A stretch of 64,000 nt of DNA from JBGSQR01 sp964509295 (GTDB lineage Bacteria; Desulfobacterota; Desulfuromonadia; Geobacterales; Pseudopelobacteraceae). The translations under genes and the position numbers were made by a program. Under the pieces are notes generated by a model that saw only the letters and a program-made list of their open reading frames with translations, was not told the DNA's origin and ran no database searches. The stretch is from the NCBI GenBank assembly GCA_964509295.1, contig CAZDWS010000012.1, positions 60,542 to 124,541 of the forward strand, read 5' to 3'. Below are positions 18,367 to 26,836 of the stretch, piece after piece (positions within the stretch are counted from its first letter, which is position 1; each line of letters starts with the position of its first letter).

Positions 18367-20403
18367 ATGTTTAAGAATGCTTCTATCGCCACCAAGATGA
18401 CCTGCACCTTTATGTTTGTCATTCTACTGACAACAATTGTCGGTATCTATGCCATTGTGCAGAATGGGCGTATTTCTAAGATTACCGGTCAGATTGCCAG
18501 CAGCGATCTACCGAGTATCAATCATGTTTCAAATATCGACGGCTATGTTGGCAGTTTCAGAAGGGGAGAACTGCTGATGTTTCTGGCATCGGACAAGGCT
18601 GATAAGGAAAAATATGTCAAGCGCAATGAGGAAGTGACAGAAAAGCTTAAGAGTGAACTGGTGGTTTATGAAAAGCTGATTGATACTGACGCGGAAAAAA
18701 AGCTTGTTGATGATTTTAAAAAGTCATTGCAGGCTTATCAGGCAGAATTTCCCAAACTCAAAGAACTGGCACTTCAGGGAAAGGCAGGGGAAGAAGTATC
18801 AAAGGCTGTAATGGGTTCATCCAGCAAGGCCTTCAACCAGACACTGGCTGTTTTGGCAGAACTGAAAAAGGTCAACATGGAACAGTCACAGAAAGCCAGC
18901 AAGAATGGGTTTGATGTGGCGAGCTCAACCCGCATCTGGATTATTGTGCTTATTGCCGCCTGTGTTCTGATCGGAATTACTCTGGTATTGATGTTTTCCA
19001 GAGTTCTCACTTCACCTCTGAAACGTCTGGCCTCTGATGCAGAACAGGTGGCCTCCGGTGACCTGGGAGTTGAGGTTCATGTGGATTCACATGACGAGAT
19101 AGGGCAGTTGGCTGAGTCTTTTGAAAAAATGATTGGCAGTTTGCGTGAAATGATAGGTATGCTGGCTGATTCATCCAGCCAGGTTTCTGATTCGGCCAAT
19201 GAAATGCAGGCCAGTGCTGTTCAGATGGCTGATGGGGCCGAAAGAGTGGCCATACAGGCCACAACAGTAGCGACCGCCAGTGAAGAAATGTCTGCCACAT
19301 CCGGTGATATTGCCCAGAACTGCCAGATGGCAGCGGAAAGCGCCCAGCGGGCCAATCAGGCTGCCCAGCACGGCGCCTCAGTTGTTGAAAAATCGATTGA
19401 GGTTATGCAGCGCATAGCGGAACGTGTTCAGTCTTCGGCCACAACCGTTGATACGCTTGGAAAAAGGTCTGATGAAATTGGGGCGATTGTTGGAACAATT
19501 GAGGATATAGCCGATCAGACCAACCTGCTGGCGCTGAATGCCGCCATTGAGGCCGCCCGTGCCGGTGAACAGGGTCGCGGCTTTGCCGTTGTTGCCGATG
19601 AGGTCCGCGCACTGGCCGAACGAACCACCAAAGCCACTCGCGAAATCGGCCTGATGATCAAGGCTATCCAGCAGGAAACCCGATCGGCAGTGTCTGCCAT
19701 GGAAGAGGGGGTTTCGGAGGTGGAGCAGGGCACAGCCGAGGCTGCCCGTTCCGGCGAGGCACTGCGTAAAATTCAGGACGAAATTAATGATGTTAATATG
19801 CAGGTACAGCAGATAGCAACTGCGGCTGAAGAACAGACCGCCACTACCAGCGAGATCAGCAGCAATATTCATCAAATTACGGATGTTGCCCAGAACTCTG
19901 TTGACGGCGCCAGGAAAACCTCCAATGCCGCCCAGCATCTTAGCCGGCTGGCGGCAGAGCTGGAACGGCTGGTCAGCCAATTCAAACTCTCTGAAAATGC
20001 CAAGTTGATCAGCTGGAGTAATAGTTACAGTGTTAAAGTAAAACCTATGGACGATGAACATATTCGCTTGATTGATATCATAAATAAACTTTACAGCTCA
20101 ATGCGTTCTGGCGGCAGTAAAGATACGATTGGATCTATCTTAAATGAACTCGTTGATTACACCAAAACCCACTTTGCCCACGAGGAAAAGTTAATGCAGC
20201 AGTGCAATTACTCAGGCTATGATGAACAGAAGAGTGCACATGTTGCGCTTGTAAAACAGCTGGTGGAAATTCAGGAAAAATATGCTGCCGGTACAGCTTT
20301 AGGTCAGGAAATTATGAGCTTTTTAAAAAATTGGTTGATCAAGCATATTCAAGGTTTGGACAAAAAGTATGCTCCGGAAATGCATAAGAAGGGAATCAAA
20401 TAG
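18367..20403 (+). CDS. Methyl-accepting chemotaxis protein with C-terminal hemerythrin domain
   Basis: A 678-aa chemoreceptor. It has an N-terminal membrane helix (about 11-30), a periplasmic four-helix sensor of 4HB_MCP type (about 33-185), a second helix (about 187-208), HAMP (about 210-262), and a canonical MCP signalling region whose tip reads NLLALNAAIEAARAGEQG. A bacteriohemerythrin-like domain occupies about 545-678. Of the usual diiron ligands I see the His in DDEH, the His and Glu of HFAHEE, one His in QKSAH, and the His and Asp of WLIKHIQGLD; the position normally held by the first His of the HxxxH pair is Gln. Fusion of this kind (compare DcrH of Desulfovibrio) suggests oxygen or redox taxis. 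ATG 18367 follows CAGGGGG by 7 nt. Confidence 0.9.
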   Translation: MFKNASIATKMTCTFMFVILLTTIVGIYAIVQNGRISKITGQIASSDLPSINHVSNIDGYVGSFRRGELLMFLASDKADKEKYVKRNEEVTEKLKSELVVYEKLIDTDAEKKLVDDFKKSLQAYQAEFPKLKELALQGKAGEEVSKAVMGSSSKAFNQTLAVLAELKKVNMEQSQKASKNGFDVASSTRIWIIVLIAACVLIGITLVLMFSRVLTSPLKRLASDAEQVASGDLGVEVHVDSHDEIGQLAESFEKMIGSLREMIGMLADSSSQVSDSANEMQASAVQMADGAERVAIQATTVATASEEMSATSGDIAQNCQMAAESAQRANQAAQHGASVVEKSIEVMQRIAERVQSSATTVDTLGKRSDEIGAIVGTIEDIADQTNLLALNAAIEAARAGEQGRGFAVVADEVRALAERTTKATREIGLMIKAIQQETRSAVSAMEEGVSEVEQGTAEAARSGEALRKIQDEINDVNMQVQQIATAAEEQTATTSEISSNIHQITDVAQNSVDGARKTSNAAQHLSRLAAELERLVSQFKLSENAKLISWSNSYSVKVKPMDDEHIRLIDIINKLYSSMRSGGSKDTIGSILNELVDYTKTHFAHEEKLMQQCNYSGYDEQKSAHVALVKQLVEIQEKYAAGTALGQEIMSFLKNWLIKHIQGLDKKYAPEMHKKGIK

Positions 20404-20426
20404 GTAAAAAATGAAATGCTGAATGG

Positions 20427-20464
20427 AAATGGCCGGTCTGCTTGTTGCGGACCGGCCATTTGTT
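20427..20464. terminator. Bidirectional terminator between chemoreceptor and trpG
   Basis: A perfect 12-bp stem (AAATGGCCGGTC with GACCGGCCATTT) with T-rich flank on the + side and A-rich flank before it, between the convergent chemoreceptor and trpG genes, so it can serve both. Confidence 0.85.
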
Positions 20465-20475
20465 TGTATGAGGTT

Positions 20476-21045
20476 TTACCTGCTGATCTCCAGGAAGTTC
20501 TGCAAAATCTGCATACCGCCCTCGGTCAGGATTGATTCGGGGTGGAACTGTACGCCCCAGATCGGCAGCTGTTTGTGTCGCAGTCCCATGATTTCACCAT
20601 TTTCTACCCAGGCTGTAACCTCAAGGCAGTCCGGCAGGGTCGGACGGTCAACGATCAGAGAATGATAACGAGTTGCCTGGAACGGGTTGGGAAGGCCTTT
20701 GAAAATCTCCCTGTCATCGTGATTAATAGGTGAGGTTTTGCCATGCATCAGAGAAACGCTGCGAACCACGTTGCCGCCAAAAGCAGCGCCGATAGCCTGA
20801 TGTCCAAGGCAGACACCAAGAATCGGCAGCTTCCCGGCAAAATATTTGATGGCGTTTACGGAAATGCCCGCCTCTTCCGGTGAACAGGGACCGGGTGAAA
20901 TTACAAGCCGTTCAGGCTTTAATGCCTCGATCTCTTCCAAAGTGATTTTGTCATTGCGGTAAACGCGGACATCCTCACCCAACTGGCCGAAGTAATCCAC
21001 AATGTTATAGGTAAATGAGTCGTAATTATCGATCATCAGCAGCAT
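20476..21045 (-). CDS. trpG: Anthranilate synthase glutamine amidotransferase component
   Basis: Releases ammonia from glutamine for anthranilate synthesis. The class I amidotransferase triad is visible: nucleophile Cys in LGVCLGHQAIG (near residue 79) and the His-x-Glu pair in VQFHPESILT. MLLMIDNYDSFTYNIV is the classical N terminus of the TrpG/PabA family, length 189 aa. Its ATG overlaps the trpE stop codon (TAATG), so subunits are translationally coupled. It could also serve p-aminobenzoate synthesis, as in amphibolic TrpG/PabA proteins. Confidence 0.93.
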   Translation of the reverse strand: MLLMIDNYDSFTYNIVDYFGQLGEDVRVYRNDKITLEEIEALKPERLVISPGPCSPEEAGISVNAIKYFAGKLPILGVCLGHQAIGAAFGGNVVRSVSLMHGKTSPINHDDREIFKGLPNPFQATRYHSLIVDRPTLPDCLEVTAWVENGEIMGLRHKQLPIWGVQFHPESILTEGGMQILQNFLEISR

Positions 21046-22520
21046 TATTCGATTCCTCCGGCGGCGATTTCCAGCGAACGTCTGGCAGACATGGCCTTAT
21101 TGACTGATTCATGCCATTCGGCTGACGGATCCGAGTCGGCAACTATGCCGGCCCCGGCCTGCAGGTGCACTTTGCCATCTTTGAAAACCAGGGTTCTGAT
21201 GGTAATGCACAGGTCCATATTTCCGGAAAAGGAAAAATAACCAACCGCTCCGCCGTATAGCTCACGCTTCATCGGCTCAAGTTCGTCAATGATCTGCATG
21301 GCCCTGATTTTAGGGGCTCCGGAAAGCGTCCCGGCCGGGAAGGTGGCTTTGACCAGATCAAAGGCGTCGCAGTCTGGTTTCAGCTGACCCTGCACATTGG
21401 AAACAATATGCATGACATGGGAGTAACGCTCGATCACCATCAGTTCCGAAACTTTAACTGAGCCGGTTTCGCAGACTCTTCCCAGGTCGTTGCGTCCCAG
21501 GTCAACCAGCATTACATGCTCGGCACACTCTTTGGGGTCGGCCAGCAATTCTTCAGCCAGACGCTGGTCTTCTGCCAAAGTGGCGCCCCTGTGACGGGTT
21601 CCGGCTATGGGGCGGAGTTCCACCAATTGACCTTCTTTTCGTACCATGACTTCCGGAGACGCTCCGGCAATGACAGTGTCATCCAGACGAAGGAAAAACA
21701 TGTATGGCGAAGGGCTGGTGGTTCGCATGACACGGTAGATATCGAAAGGGTCCGATGAGTATTCACCGCTGAACCGTTGGGAAACAACAACCTGGATTAC
21801 ATCGCCTGAGCGGACGTATTCCTTTGATTTAACTACTGAATCTTCAAACTCTTTTCTGGTCAGGTTTGAACTGAGTTCCAGCTTTTTTTTCGACGCTGGC
21901 ACGGAAACGATTGCAAGCGGTTGGCGCAGTTTGGCAATCATGGCATCTATGTTCGCAATAGCCTGGTTGTAGGCCGTTTCCGGGCAGACGCCAGCTTTGA
22001 GATGAGCATTGGATACAACTTTAATTTTCTGACTCATGGTGTCAAAAATGACAATCGTATCGGTAATCAAAAAATATGATTCATAGGCGTCAATGACAGC
22101 CGGTTTTTCTGATGGCAGCCGTTCGAAGTGACGTACCATGTCGTAACACATGTAGCCGACAGCGCCGCCGAAGAAGCGGGGCAGTCCCTCTACTTCAACC
22201 GGAGTAAACTCTTTCAGGATCAGGCGGACCGCATCCAGAGGGTTTGCGTGTTCTGCTGATGACAGTATACCATTTTCAATGGTTTCTACCGTCTTGCCCT
22301 TTGAACGGACAATCAGTGACGGACTGGAGCCGATAAAGCTGTAACGTCCCCATTTTTCACCACCTTCGATACTTTCCAGCAGAAAGGAAAAACGACCGTC
22401 ATCCAGTTTTCTGAATGCGGTGACCGGCGTATCCATATCAGCCATAATTTCGCGATAGACAGGTATTAAATTGCCACTGGCTGACAATTGGAGGAATTTT
22501 GCGTAATCCGGACAGGCCAT
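21045..22520 (-). CDS. trpE: Anthranilate synthase component I
   Basis: Converts chorismate and ammonia to anthranilate, the first committed step to tryptophan. The N-terminal feedback element LLES (FLLESIEGGEKWGRYSFIG near residue 48) that binds tryptophan is present. The chorismate-binding core has PSPYMFFLR, GASPEVMV, RPIAGTRHRG and the C-terminal FPAGTLSGAPKIRAM and GAGIVADSDP. Length 491 aa is normal. It is followed directly by trpG; other trp genes except trpA (44391) are outside the window. A TTGACA lies about 60 nt upstream on the minus strand; I found no leader peptide before trpE. Confidence 0.95.
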   Translation of the reverse strand: MACPDYAKFLQLSASGNLIPVYREIMADMDTPVTAFRKLDDGRFSFLLESIEGGEKWGRYSFIGSSPSLIVRSKGKTVETIENGILSSAEHANPLDAVRLILKEFTPVEVEGLPRFFGGAVGYMCYDMVRHFERLPSEKPAVIDAYESYFLITDTIVIFDTMSQKIKVVSNAHLKAGVCPETAYNQAIANIDAMIAKLRQPLAIVSVPASKKKLELSSNLTRKEFEDSVVKSKEYVRSGDVIQVVVSQRFSGEYSSDPFDIYRVMRTTSPSPYMFFLRLDDTVIAGASPEVMVRKEGQLVELRPIAGTRHRGATLAEDQRLAEELLADPKECAEHVMLVDLGRNDLGRVCETGSVKVSELMVIERYSHVMHIVSNVQGQLKPDCDAFDLVKATFPAGTLSGAPKIRAMQIIDELEPMKRELYGGAVGYFSFSGNMDLCITIRTLVFKDGKVHLQAGAGIVADSDPSAEWHESVNKAMSARRSLEIAAGGIE

Positions 22521-22703
22521 ACTGACTCCAAAATGGTTGAAAATTAAAAAAATAAAGCTAACATAGGCATAGTACGGGTGTCAAGGTTGGCAGGATTTGT
22601 TATGGACTGATTGCATTATTTGGATTGTAACGTATAATTACGAATACAAATCTTTTAATTAGTGTGCTAAAGTTGCGCTATCGAATCTGTTGGGGGAGCA
22701 TTC

Positions 22704-23654
22704 ATGAAACAATCAGCCGGCAATATACTGTTGGAAAGCGATACCAATGAGCTGGAAATAGTCGAATTCAGGATTGACGAAGTTGATTGGCACGGCAATG
22801 TAATCCCCTGTTATTATGGCGTCAATGTGGCCAAGGTGCGCGAAATTATCCGTCTTCCGCAGATGTCTAAAGTTGTTAATGCAAAGCCTGGCGTTGAAGG
22901 GATGATCAAGCTGCGCGAAAAAGTGATCACGATTATCAATCTGGCAACTGTTCTTGGTAAGGATACGGGCGATATGGTCGCCGACCGTGTTGTAGTACTG
23001 GAATTTAACAACATCATGGTCGGAGTGCTGGTTCACTCCGTGTCACGTATCTACAGAATCTCATGGAAAAATGTTGAGCCACCTGCCAGGTCCGTACATA
23101 GTGAACAGGTTACCGGTCTGGTCAAGATGGATAACCGCATCATTTTGGTGCTGGACTTTGAGAAAATTGTCGGAGAGCTTTGTTCGCAAAGCGCATTGAG
23201 GCCGATTGATAATTCCGAACTGATGGACAGGGAGGTTGATGCCCACCGTTCCGAGAAAACAATAGTTGTTGCCGATGATTCACTCTTTATCCGTAACACG
23301 ATGTGTTCAACATTGAGGAATGCGGGCTACGTAGTAGAAGAAGCCGAAAATGGTGCTCTGGCCTGGGAAATTATTCAGAGAAAAGTTCAAGAGTCTGTCG
23401 AAAGCGGTACTGATATCAGAAAGATAATGAGTCTGCTGATAACAGATGTGGAAATGCCCCAGATGGACGGTCTTCACCTGACTTCACTGGTCAGAAAAAA
23501 CGACGCCCTGAAGAATGTTCCAATAGTCATCTTTTCGTCCTTGGCTTCCGAAGACAATAAACGAAAATGGATCGGACTCGGTGCCCAGCACATTCTGACA
23601 AAACCTGACTTGCCCAATCTGGTCAAGGTTGCAGATGAACTGGCGGTTTATTAA
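22704..23654 (+). CDS. cheV: CheV-type chemotaxis coupling protein (CheW plus receiver)
   Basis: 316 aa. An N-terminal CheW domain (about residues 15-165: YYGVNVAKVREIIRLP, MIKLREKVITIINLATVLG, VRVLVHSVSR-like segment) couples chemoreceptors to CheA, and a C-terminal receiver (about 190-316) has IVVADDS, the phosphoacceptor Asp in SLLITDVEMPQMDG and the Lys in HILTKPDLP. This is the CheV arrangement, used for adaptation or sink functions. Start ATG 22704 follows GGGGGAG. It stands alone; no cheA or other che gene is nearby, but two chemoreceptor genes lie in the window. Confidence 0.93.
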   Translation: MKQSAGNILLESDTNELEIVEFRIDEVDWHGNVIPCYYGVNVAKVREIIRLPQMSKVVNAKPGVEGMIKLREKVITIINLATVLGKDTGDMVADRVVVLEFNNIMVGVLVHSVSRIYRISWKNVEPPARSVHSEQVTGLVKMDNRIILVLDFEKIVGELCSQSALRPIDNSELMDREVDAHRSEKTIVVADDSLFIRNTMCSTLRNAGYVVEEAENGALAWEIIQRKVQESVESGTDIRKIMSLLITDVEMPQMDGLHLTSLVRKNDALKNVPIVIFSSLASEDNKRKWIGLGAQHILTKPDLPNLVKVADELAVY

Positions 23655-23659
23655 TTTTC

Positions 23660-23690
23660 TTGACAATAGATTAAGCGCTATGATTTAGTT
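23660..23690 (+). promoter_or_regulatory. Possible promoter of the aromatic leader transcript
   Basis: TTGACA at 23660-23665 lies just after the cheV stop. The best TATGAT is only 13 nt further; a poorer GATTTA at 23682 has 16-nt spacing. The -35 is good, the -10 uncertain. Confidence 0.4.
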
Positions 23691-23696
23691 GGGCAC

Positions 23697-23783
23697 ATGA
23701 AAACTTACGGCTTCTTTACAACTTATTCTTTTTACTTTTGGTTCGGCTATTATTTTAAGCCGTCTGCCCGGGTAGAGGTGTAA
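23697..23783 (+). CDS. Aromatic-rich leader peptide of DAHP synthase attenuator
   Basis: A 28-codon open frame starting ATG 23697 and ending TAA 23781-23783, between cheV and the DAHP synthase gene. Twelve codons are aromatic (6 Phe, 5 Tyr, 1 Trp), eleven residues reading YSFYFWFGYYF in the middle; the last eight codons are not aromatic. The final codons overlap RNA segment 2 of the attenuator (23760-23772), exactly where ribosome position would decide folding. The ribosome site is weak (GGG about 4 nt before ATG). It is a classical amino-acid-sensing leader in design, expected to sense Phe- and Tyr-tRNA charging. Recognised by composition and position, not by homology. Confidence 0.88.
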   Translation: MKTYGFFTTYSFYFWFGYYFKPSARVEV

Positions 23784-23850
23784 GTAAGGGGAAACCACCA
23801 AATTACACTCACAAAACCGGGGCAGACGGAAGTCTCCCCGGTTTTTTATT
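23760..23850 (+). promoter_or_regulatory. Transcription attenuator upstream of DAHP synthase
   Basis: Segment 2 (23760-23772, CCGTCTGCCCGGG) can pair over at least 10 bp with segment 3 (23817-23829, CCGGGGCAGACGG), enclosing an inner GTGTAA/TTACAC hairpin around the leader stop codon: an antiterminator. Segment 3 alternatively pairs with segment 4: AACCGGGG (23815-23822) with CCCCGGTT (23836-23843), plus AGAC/GTCT closed by GGAA, followed by TTTTT: a strong intrinsic terminator. Stalling at Phe/Tyr codons would leave segment 2 free and give read-through; a ribosome reaching the stop would cover it and allow termination. Confidence 0.87.
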
Positions 23851-23865
23851 GCCGCGATTCGCGTG

Positions 23866-23901
23866 CAAAAGGCCGGGGGATAACCTCCGGCCTTTTGTTT
23901 T
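23866..23901 (+). terminator. Second strong hairpin between attenuator and DAHP synthase
   Basis: A 14-bp stem with one G-U pair and an ATAA loop (23866-23879 with 23884-23897), followed by TTTTGTG, ends about 12 nt before the GGGAG ribosome site of the next gene. It could be a second tandem terminator or an mRNA-stabilising hairpin. Confidence 0.6.
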
Positions 23902-23920
23902 GTGAAAAAGGGAGTGCAAA

Positions 23921-24940
23921 ATGATCATAGTAATGAAATCTGGTGCGCCAAAAAAAGATCGTGATGAAGTTGTGAAACGAATCAAGGAACTGGGCTATAA
24001 GCCGCATATTATCCATGGTGCTACCCGGGATGTAATCGGTGCCGTCGGTGACGAGCGTGGCAAGGCGGTTCTGCAGACTCTGGAATCCATGCACGGCGTG
24101 GAAAATGTTGTGCCGATCCTGCAGCCGTACAAACTGGCTTCCAAGGAAGTAAAAAAAGAATCCAGTCTGGTGAGGATCAGTGACAATGTCAGTATTGGTG
24201 GCAAACAGATCATTGTCATGGCCGGGCCATGTTCGGTGGAGAGCGAAAAACAGATAGTCGAGACAGCCATAGAGATCAAAAAGTCCGGCGCTCATATGAT
24301 TCGTGGTGGCGCATTCAAGCCGCGCACCTCACCGTACTCTTTCCAGGGGCTGGAGGAAGAGGGGCTCAAATTGCTTGCCAAAGCCAGGGATATCTCAGGT
24401 CTGCCGTTTGTTACGGAGGTAATCAATCCCGAGTCTGCCGACCTGGTTGCCGAGTATTCCGATATGCTTCAGATCGGCGCCCGCAATTCCCAGAATTTTG
24501 CTTTGCTTAAGAAGGTTGGACAGTTGAAGCGGCCCGTACTGTTGAAGCGGGGCATGTCGATGACGATTCAGGAATTCCTGATGAGTGCCGAGTATATTAT
24601 GAGTGAGGGTAACCAGTCGGTTATTCTCTGTGAGCGCGGCATCCGTACTTTTGAGACAGCCACCCGTAATACGCTTGATCTTTCGGCTATTCCGGTCCTG
24701 AAAGAGAAAACGCACCTGCCGATAGTGATCGATCCATCACACGGAACAGGCAATCATCACTATGTGGCTCCCATGTGTTATGCCGCCGTTGCAGCAGGTG
24801 CTGATGGTCTGATTGTGGAAGTGCATCCTGATCCGGAACATGCGTCCAGTGACGGGCCGCAGTCATTAAAGCCGGAAAAATTTGATCTGATGATGAAGAA
24901 GTTGAAACTATTTGCTGAGGCAGCAGATAGAAGCCTTTAA
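23921..24940 (+). CDS. aroF: 3-deoxy-7-phosphoheptulonate (DAHP) synthase, type I beta
   Basis: First step of the shikimate pathway, joining phosphoenolpyruvate and erythrose 4-phosphate. The 339-aa protein has the ferredoxin-like regulatory domain at the N terminus (MIIVMKSGAPKKDRDEVV, about residues 1-75) seen in Thermotoga-type enzymes, which are feedback-inhibited by Tyr or Phe. The TIM-barrel core carries MAGPCSVES, RGGAFKPRTSPYSFQG, GARNSQNFALL, LKRGMSMT and IDPSHGTG. GGGAG precedes ATG 23921. Expression is very probably set by the attenuator directly upstream, adding transcriptional control by aromatic amino acids to enzyme feedback. The symbol aroF is by family; aroG is equally used. 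Confidence 0.95.
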   Translation: MIIVMKSGAPKKDRDEVVKRIKELGYKPHIIHGATRDVIGAVGDERGKAVLQTLESMHGVENVVPILQPYKLASKEVKKESSLVRISDNVSIGGKQIIVMAGPCSVESEKQIVETAIEIKKSGAHMIRGGAFKPRTSPYSFQGLEEEGLKLLAKARDISGLPFVTEVINPESADLVAEYSDMLQIGARNSQNFALLKKVGQLKRPVLLKRGMSMTIQEFLMSAEYIMSEGNQSVILCERGIRTFETATRNTLDLSAIPVLKEKTHLPIVIDPSHGTGNHHYVAPMCYAAVAAGADGLIVEVHPDPEHASSDGPQSLKPEKFDLMMKKLKLFAEAADRSL

Positions 24941-25126
24941 AGACCGCAACTTAGGATCCTGGACCAGGGGCTGCAAAACAGTTCCTGGTCTCAAATCCCA
25001 AAGACGCTCTGGGTCAGATTTTCATATTGCACAGGGCTTGTATTTGAACTAAAGTACATGAACATTTTCTTTTAATACCGTTCCGTAGATCCTTCCAAAA
25101 TACTCAAATTGTTTGATAGTGTTGTA

Positions 25127-25150
25127 ACATGCTGTATATATGCAGCATGT
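25127..25150. repeat. Inverted repeat before exported protein gene
   Basis: ACATGCTG and CAGCATGT are perfect 8-bp arms around an 8-nt TA-rich spacer, about 55 nt before the next ATG. It may be an operator or a short hairpin. The rest of 24941-25203 shows only a weak hairpin (GACCAGG with CCTGGTC, 24962-24992) without a T tract after the DAHP synthase gene. Confidence 0.45.
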
Positions 25151-25203
25151 ATTGCCAGACCATTCCTGAAAGAAAAAACAAACAATAGCTGGAGGTTGAA
25201 TTA

Positions 25204-25674
25204 ATGCATCTTGTAAAGTTTGTGTTATTCTTATGGCTGTCCGTACTGTTTTTTTCTCCTGCCAGTGCCAGGGCTGACAACACACCCTCTCTATACGAAA
25301 ACACCATATCAGAAACACTCGACCTGTGGCGCGACGGGCGCTATGAGCAGCTTTTCGGGCAGCTTGCCAAACGTGGCAAAATCTCCCGTGAACATTTCAT
25401 CGGCAAAATGCGTGATAGCAATATCAAGCCGGCCTGTTGCTGGCAGAAGATGGAACATTTCAAACTGCTGAATGAAAATAAAAACAGCGCTACGGTTTAT
25501 GTCAAAATCGGTTTGGAAGGGATGCCGGAGCAGCCCGATTCCGTAACCCGTGAGTTCAGGTTGGTAAACGAGCATGGCGCCTGGAAAATGCAGCTGAATG
25601 ATGTGATGGACCTGGCAGGAATAAGTCGGAAACAAAACAGGAAAAAATATCATAAGGTGATTCGATACCATTAA
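25204..25674 (+). CDS. Exported protein of unknown function
   Basis: 156 aa with a clear signal peptide (MHLVKFVLFLWLSVLFF followed by SPASARA, cleavage near residue 24), so periplasmic or secreted. The mature part has a small alpha/beta pattern (ETLDLWRDGRYEQLFGQLAKR then EFRLVNEHGAWKMQLNDVMDL) reminiscent of NTF2/DUF4878-like small periplasmic proteins, but I cannot assign it to a family. A CC pair is at about residue 78. GGAGG precedes ATG. It ends 30 nt before gcvT, so it may share the transcript, but no functional link to glycine cleavage is evident. Confidence 0.75.
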   Translation: MHLVKFVLFLWLSVLFFSPASARADNTPSLYENTISETLDLWRDGRYEQLFGQLAKRGKISREHFIGKMRDSNIKPACCWQKMEHFKLLNENKNSATVYVKIGLEGMPEQPDSVTREFRLVNEHGAWKMQLNDVMDLAGISRKQNRKKYHKVIRYH

Positions 25675-25704
25675 ATTTCAAACCTGAATTCAGCGGAGAC
25701 CGAT

Positions 25705-26793
25705 ATGGAACAGTTGAAGCAGACACCGTTAAGCTCCAGACATCGTAATATGCAGGCGCTGATGGCGCCATTTGGCGGATGGGACATGCCCATCCAGTAC
25801 GAAGGGATTCTCGCTGAACATGCCTGGTGCCGTAATCAGGCCGCGCTGTTTGACATCTGCCATATGGGAGAGCTGCTGTTTGAAGGTGATCTGGAATCTG
25901 ATGGGCTGGAAGGTGTCTTCACCTTTTCCGTCAAAACAATTCCGGTCGGACGATCCCGTTACGGTTTTCTGTTGAATGAAGCGGGCGGCATTATTGATGA
26001 CCTGATTGTTTTCCGCCTGGCAGAAAACAGGGTCATGATTGTTGTTAACGCAGCAACCTGCGATAATGATTTTCAGGTCATCAAAGGGCGGCTAAGCGGT
26101 GGACTTTTTGAAAATATAACCGCTGAAACAGGCAAACTTGATCTGCAGGGCCCTCTTTCCCGTCAGGTTTTAACCGACCTGATCGGTTCGGAAATTACCT
26201 CCATTCCCTATTTTAAATTTATCAATATGCAGGTACTTGGTAGCGATGCGATTGTCAGTCGTACCGGTTACACCGGTGAGTTGGGGTACGAGATTTTTCT
26301 ACCCGCTGCAAAAGTATGCGAATTGTGGGACTTGCTTCTGAAAGACCAGCGTGTCAAGGCGGCCGGTCTTGGCGCTCGGGATCTGCTGCGGTTGGAGGTC
26401 GGTTATTCGCTGTATGGCAGCGACATTGACGAAAACACTACGCCTCTGGAGGCCGGATTGGAGATGTTTGTAAATTTTGACAAATTTTTTGTTGGCAAAC
26501 AGGCGCTGCTGGATCAGAAAGAAAAAGGTCTGGTCAGGAAAAAGATCGCTTTCAGGGTAAATGGCCGCCGAGCGCCGCGGCATGATTACGAAATCTGCAG
26601 CCACGGTAATGTGGCAGGAAATGTTACCAGCGGAGTCTTTTCTCCGTTGCTGGGTTGTGGGATTGGACTTGGATATATCAAGTTTGATCTGGCAGAAATA
26701 GGTTCAGACCTGACAGTCAGGCATGATCGTATCAGTATGGAAGCGACAATATGCGATTTGCCGTTTTTTAATAATGGATCACTCAGAGCTTAG
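25705..26793 (+). CDS. gcvT: Glycine cleavage system T protein (aminomethyltransferase)
   Basis: Transfers the methylene group from aminomethyl-lipoyl H protein to tetrahydrofolate, releasing ammonia. 362 aa. Family features are APFGGWDMPIQYEGILAEHAWCRNQAALFDICHMGE at the N terminus (read in short blocks), the folate-site region GYTGELGYEIFLPA and the C-terminal barrel with VTSGVFSPLLGCGIGLGYI. First gene of gcvT-gcvH-gcvPA-gcvPB. I looked for a glycine riboswitch upstream and saw none. Confidence 0.96.
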   Translation: MEQLKQTPLSSRHRNMQALMAPFGGWDMPIQYEGILAEHAWCRNQAALFDICHMGELLFEGDLESDGLEGVFTFSVKTIPVGRSRYGFLLNEAGGIIDDLIVFRLAENRVMIVVNAATCDNDFQVIKGRLSGGLFENITAETGKLDLQGPLSRQVLTDLIGSEITSIPYFKFINMQVLGSDAIVSRTGYTGELGYEIFLPAAKVCELWDLLLKDQRVKAAGLGARDLLRLEVGYSLYGSDIDENTTPLEAGLEMFVNFDKFFVGKQALLDQKEKGLVRKKIAFRVNGRRAPRHDYEICSHGNVAGNVTSGVFSPLLGCGIGLGYIKFDLAEIGSDLTVRHDRISMEATICDLPFFNNGSLRA

Positions 26794-26836
26794 TGTCAGT
26801 TTTTATACTTTTTTAAAGGAAAAGGAGAATTGTCAA

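Noticed and set aside
19378..20061. 227-codon minus-strand open frame within the hemerythrin chemoreceptor gene
   Set aside because: It mirrors the conserved MCP coding sequence; the + strand protein is unambiguous.
22521..22703. Tryptophan leader peptide before trpE
   Set aside because: No small frame with Trp codons and no terminator/antiterminator pair on the minus strand.
25675..25704. Possible glycine riboswitch before gcvT
   Set aside because: The gap is only 30 nt and neither it nor 24941-25203 shows the conserved tandem aptamer core.
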